Translations under genes and position numbers: made by a program
NCBI GenBank assembly: GCA_036005125.1
Contig: DASYQV010000152.1
Span: forward strand, 1 to 33,718
Length of the DNA: 33,718 nucleotides
DNA from: DASYQV01 sp036005125
GTDB taxonomy: Bacteria > Acidobacteriota > Vicinamibacteria > Vicinamibacterales > UBA2999
Direction of reading: 5' to 3'
Shown: in pieces, positions 33,532 to 33,718 of the stretch
Position numbering within the stretch: the stretch's first letter is position 1
How the letters are laid out: the number at the start of each line of letters is the position of its first letter
The notes under the pieces: generated by a model
Database searches by the model: none
Seen by the model: the letters and a program-made list of their open reading frames with translations, nothing else
What the model was told of the DNA's origin: nothing

Positions 33532-33690
33532 CTATGGGGCTCCACCCTGGCCTGTTCCGCCTGTCCCACCTGTCCCACCTGTCCCACCTGTCCCACCTGT
33601 CCCACCGATACCACCGATAGCGGTCGCTGCTCGCGGCAGGCCGGTCGTGGTCCCGCCGGTGAGAGTCGTTATTCCATTACCCCGCGACAT
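33532..33690 (-). CDS. possible 52-residue Gly-Gly-Thr repeat protein
   Basis: A short minus-strand ORF from ATG at 33690 to TAG at 33532. AGGAAG lies five bases upstream of the start. The N-terminal half is Thr/Gly/Arg-rich (MSRGNGITTLTGG), and the second half is six consecutive Gly-Gly-Thr units encoded by the nine-base repeat, ending GQGGAP. There is no signal peptide or known domain. It precedes the RND fusion-protein gene, whose product, like the pump, carries Gly-rich segments. It could be chance translation of a repeat; conservation of frame is the test. Confidence 0.35.
   Translation of the reverse strand: MSRGNGITTLTGGTTTGLPRAATAIGGIGGTGGTGGTGGTGGTGGTGQGGAP
33551..33606. repeat. nine-base tandem repeat (six units)
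   Basis: Five perfect CCTGTCCCA units (33560-33604) follow one variant, CCTGTTCCG (33551-33559). As the period is a multiple of three, copy-number change would keep any overlapping frame open. There are no spacers, so this is not CRISPR. The remaining bases up to 33718 hold nothing else I can identify. Confidence 0.9.
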
Positions 33691-33718
33691 AGGGGCTTCC
33701 TGCGAGCGATCGAAGTCC

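Noticed and set aside
33551..33606. CRISPR array
   Set aside because: The units are nine bases long and directly adjacent, with no spacers.

Overview
The window is GC-rich, gene-dense bacterial chromosome. No rRNA, tRNA, phage, insertion sequence or CRISPR array was seen. The gene mix suggests an Acidobacteriota-like bacterium (Vicinamibacteria would fit): two large sigma-54 activators, one with a long TPR array; a Pgi of the type usually fused to transaldolase; a YbbA/YbbP-type ABC exporter; PilZ and PP2C proteins; an HAE-type RND pump; and intergenic heptamer repeats. This assignment is an inference from gene content, not a proof. Start signals are mixed: several genes have clear Shine-Dalgarno sequences, while two GTG-start genes carry a -10 box exactly six bases upstream, as in leaderless transcripts.

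Layout. 1-7524: a hybrid PAS histidine kinase/receiver protein, a small Tudor-like protein, a holin-like membrane protein, a secreted M1 aminopeptidase (minus), an AI-2E/PerM-type permease and a glycine-zipper envelope protein. 7577-10412 (minus): a two-GAF sigma-54 activator followed by an alpha/beta-hydrolase-fold protein that appears to have lost its catalytic residues. 10474-15730 (plus): the most interesting block, in the order thiol (cysteine) dioxygenase, MBL-fold hydrolase, B12-binding mutase small subunit, PaaK-like acyl-CoA ligase, mutase large subunit. The mutase has the Ile/Asp/Gln active-site set of 2-hydroxyisobutyryl-CoA mutase rather than the Tyr/Arg pair of methylmalonyl-CoA mutase. 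The block therefore looks like a pathway that activates a branched hydroxy acid to its CoA thioester and rearranges it to a linear 3-hydroxyacyl-CoA.

15888-21532: a PilZ-like protein, a 981-residue TPR-GAF-sigma-54 activator, a divergent secreted protein behind a near-consensus -24/-12 promoter, and a PP2C phosphatase. 21567-28849: a Pgi (minus), then an overlapping tesA-like/ybbA-like/ybbP-like operon, then an overlapping dksA-like/helical protein/folK operon. 28923-33690 (minus): an RND pump and its membrane-fusion partner, preceded by a possible 52-residue Gly-Gly-Thr repeat ORF.

Two kinds of non-coding structure recur. One is a hairpin family with stems built on AAGGRYTCTGC/GCAGAGYCCTT, at 5411-5498, 15849-15891 and 33444-33502, with a more diverged relative at 23335-23441. 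The other is intergenic heptamer tandem repeats folded as inverted repeats, at about 2238-2347, 13959-14023, 20645-20701 and 28835-28925. The latter often overlap the stop codons of flanking genes.
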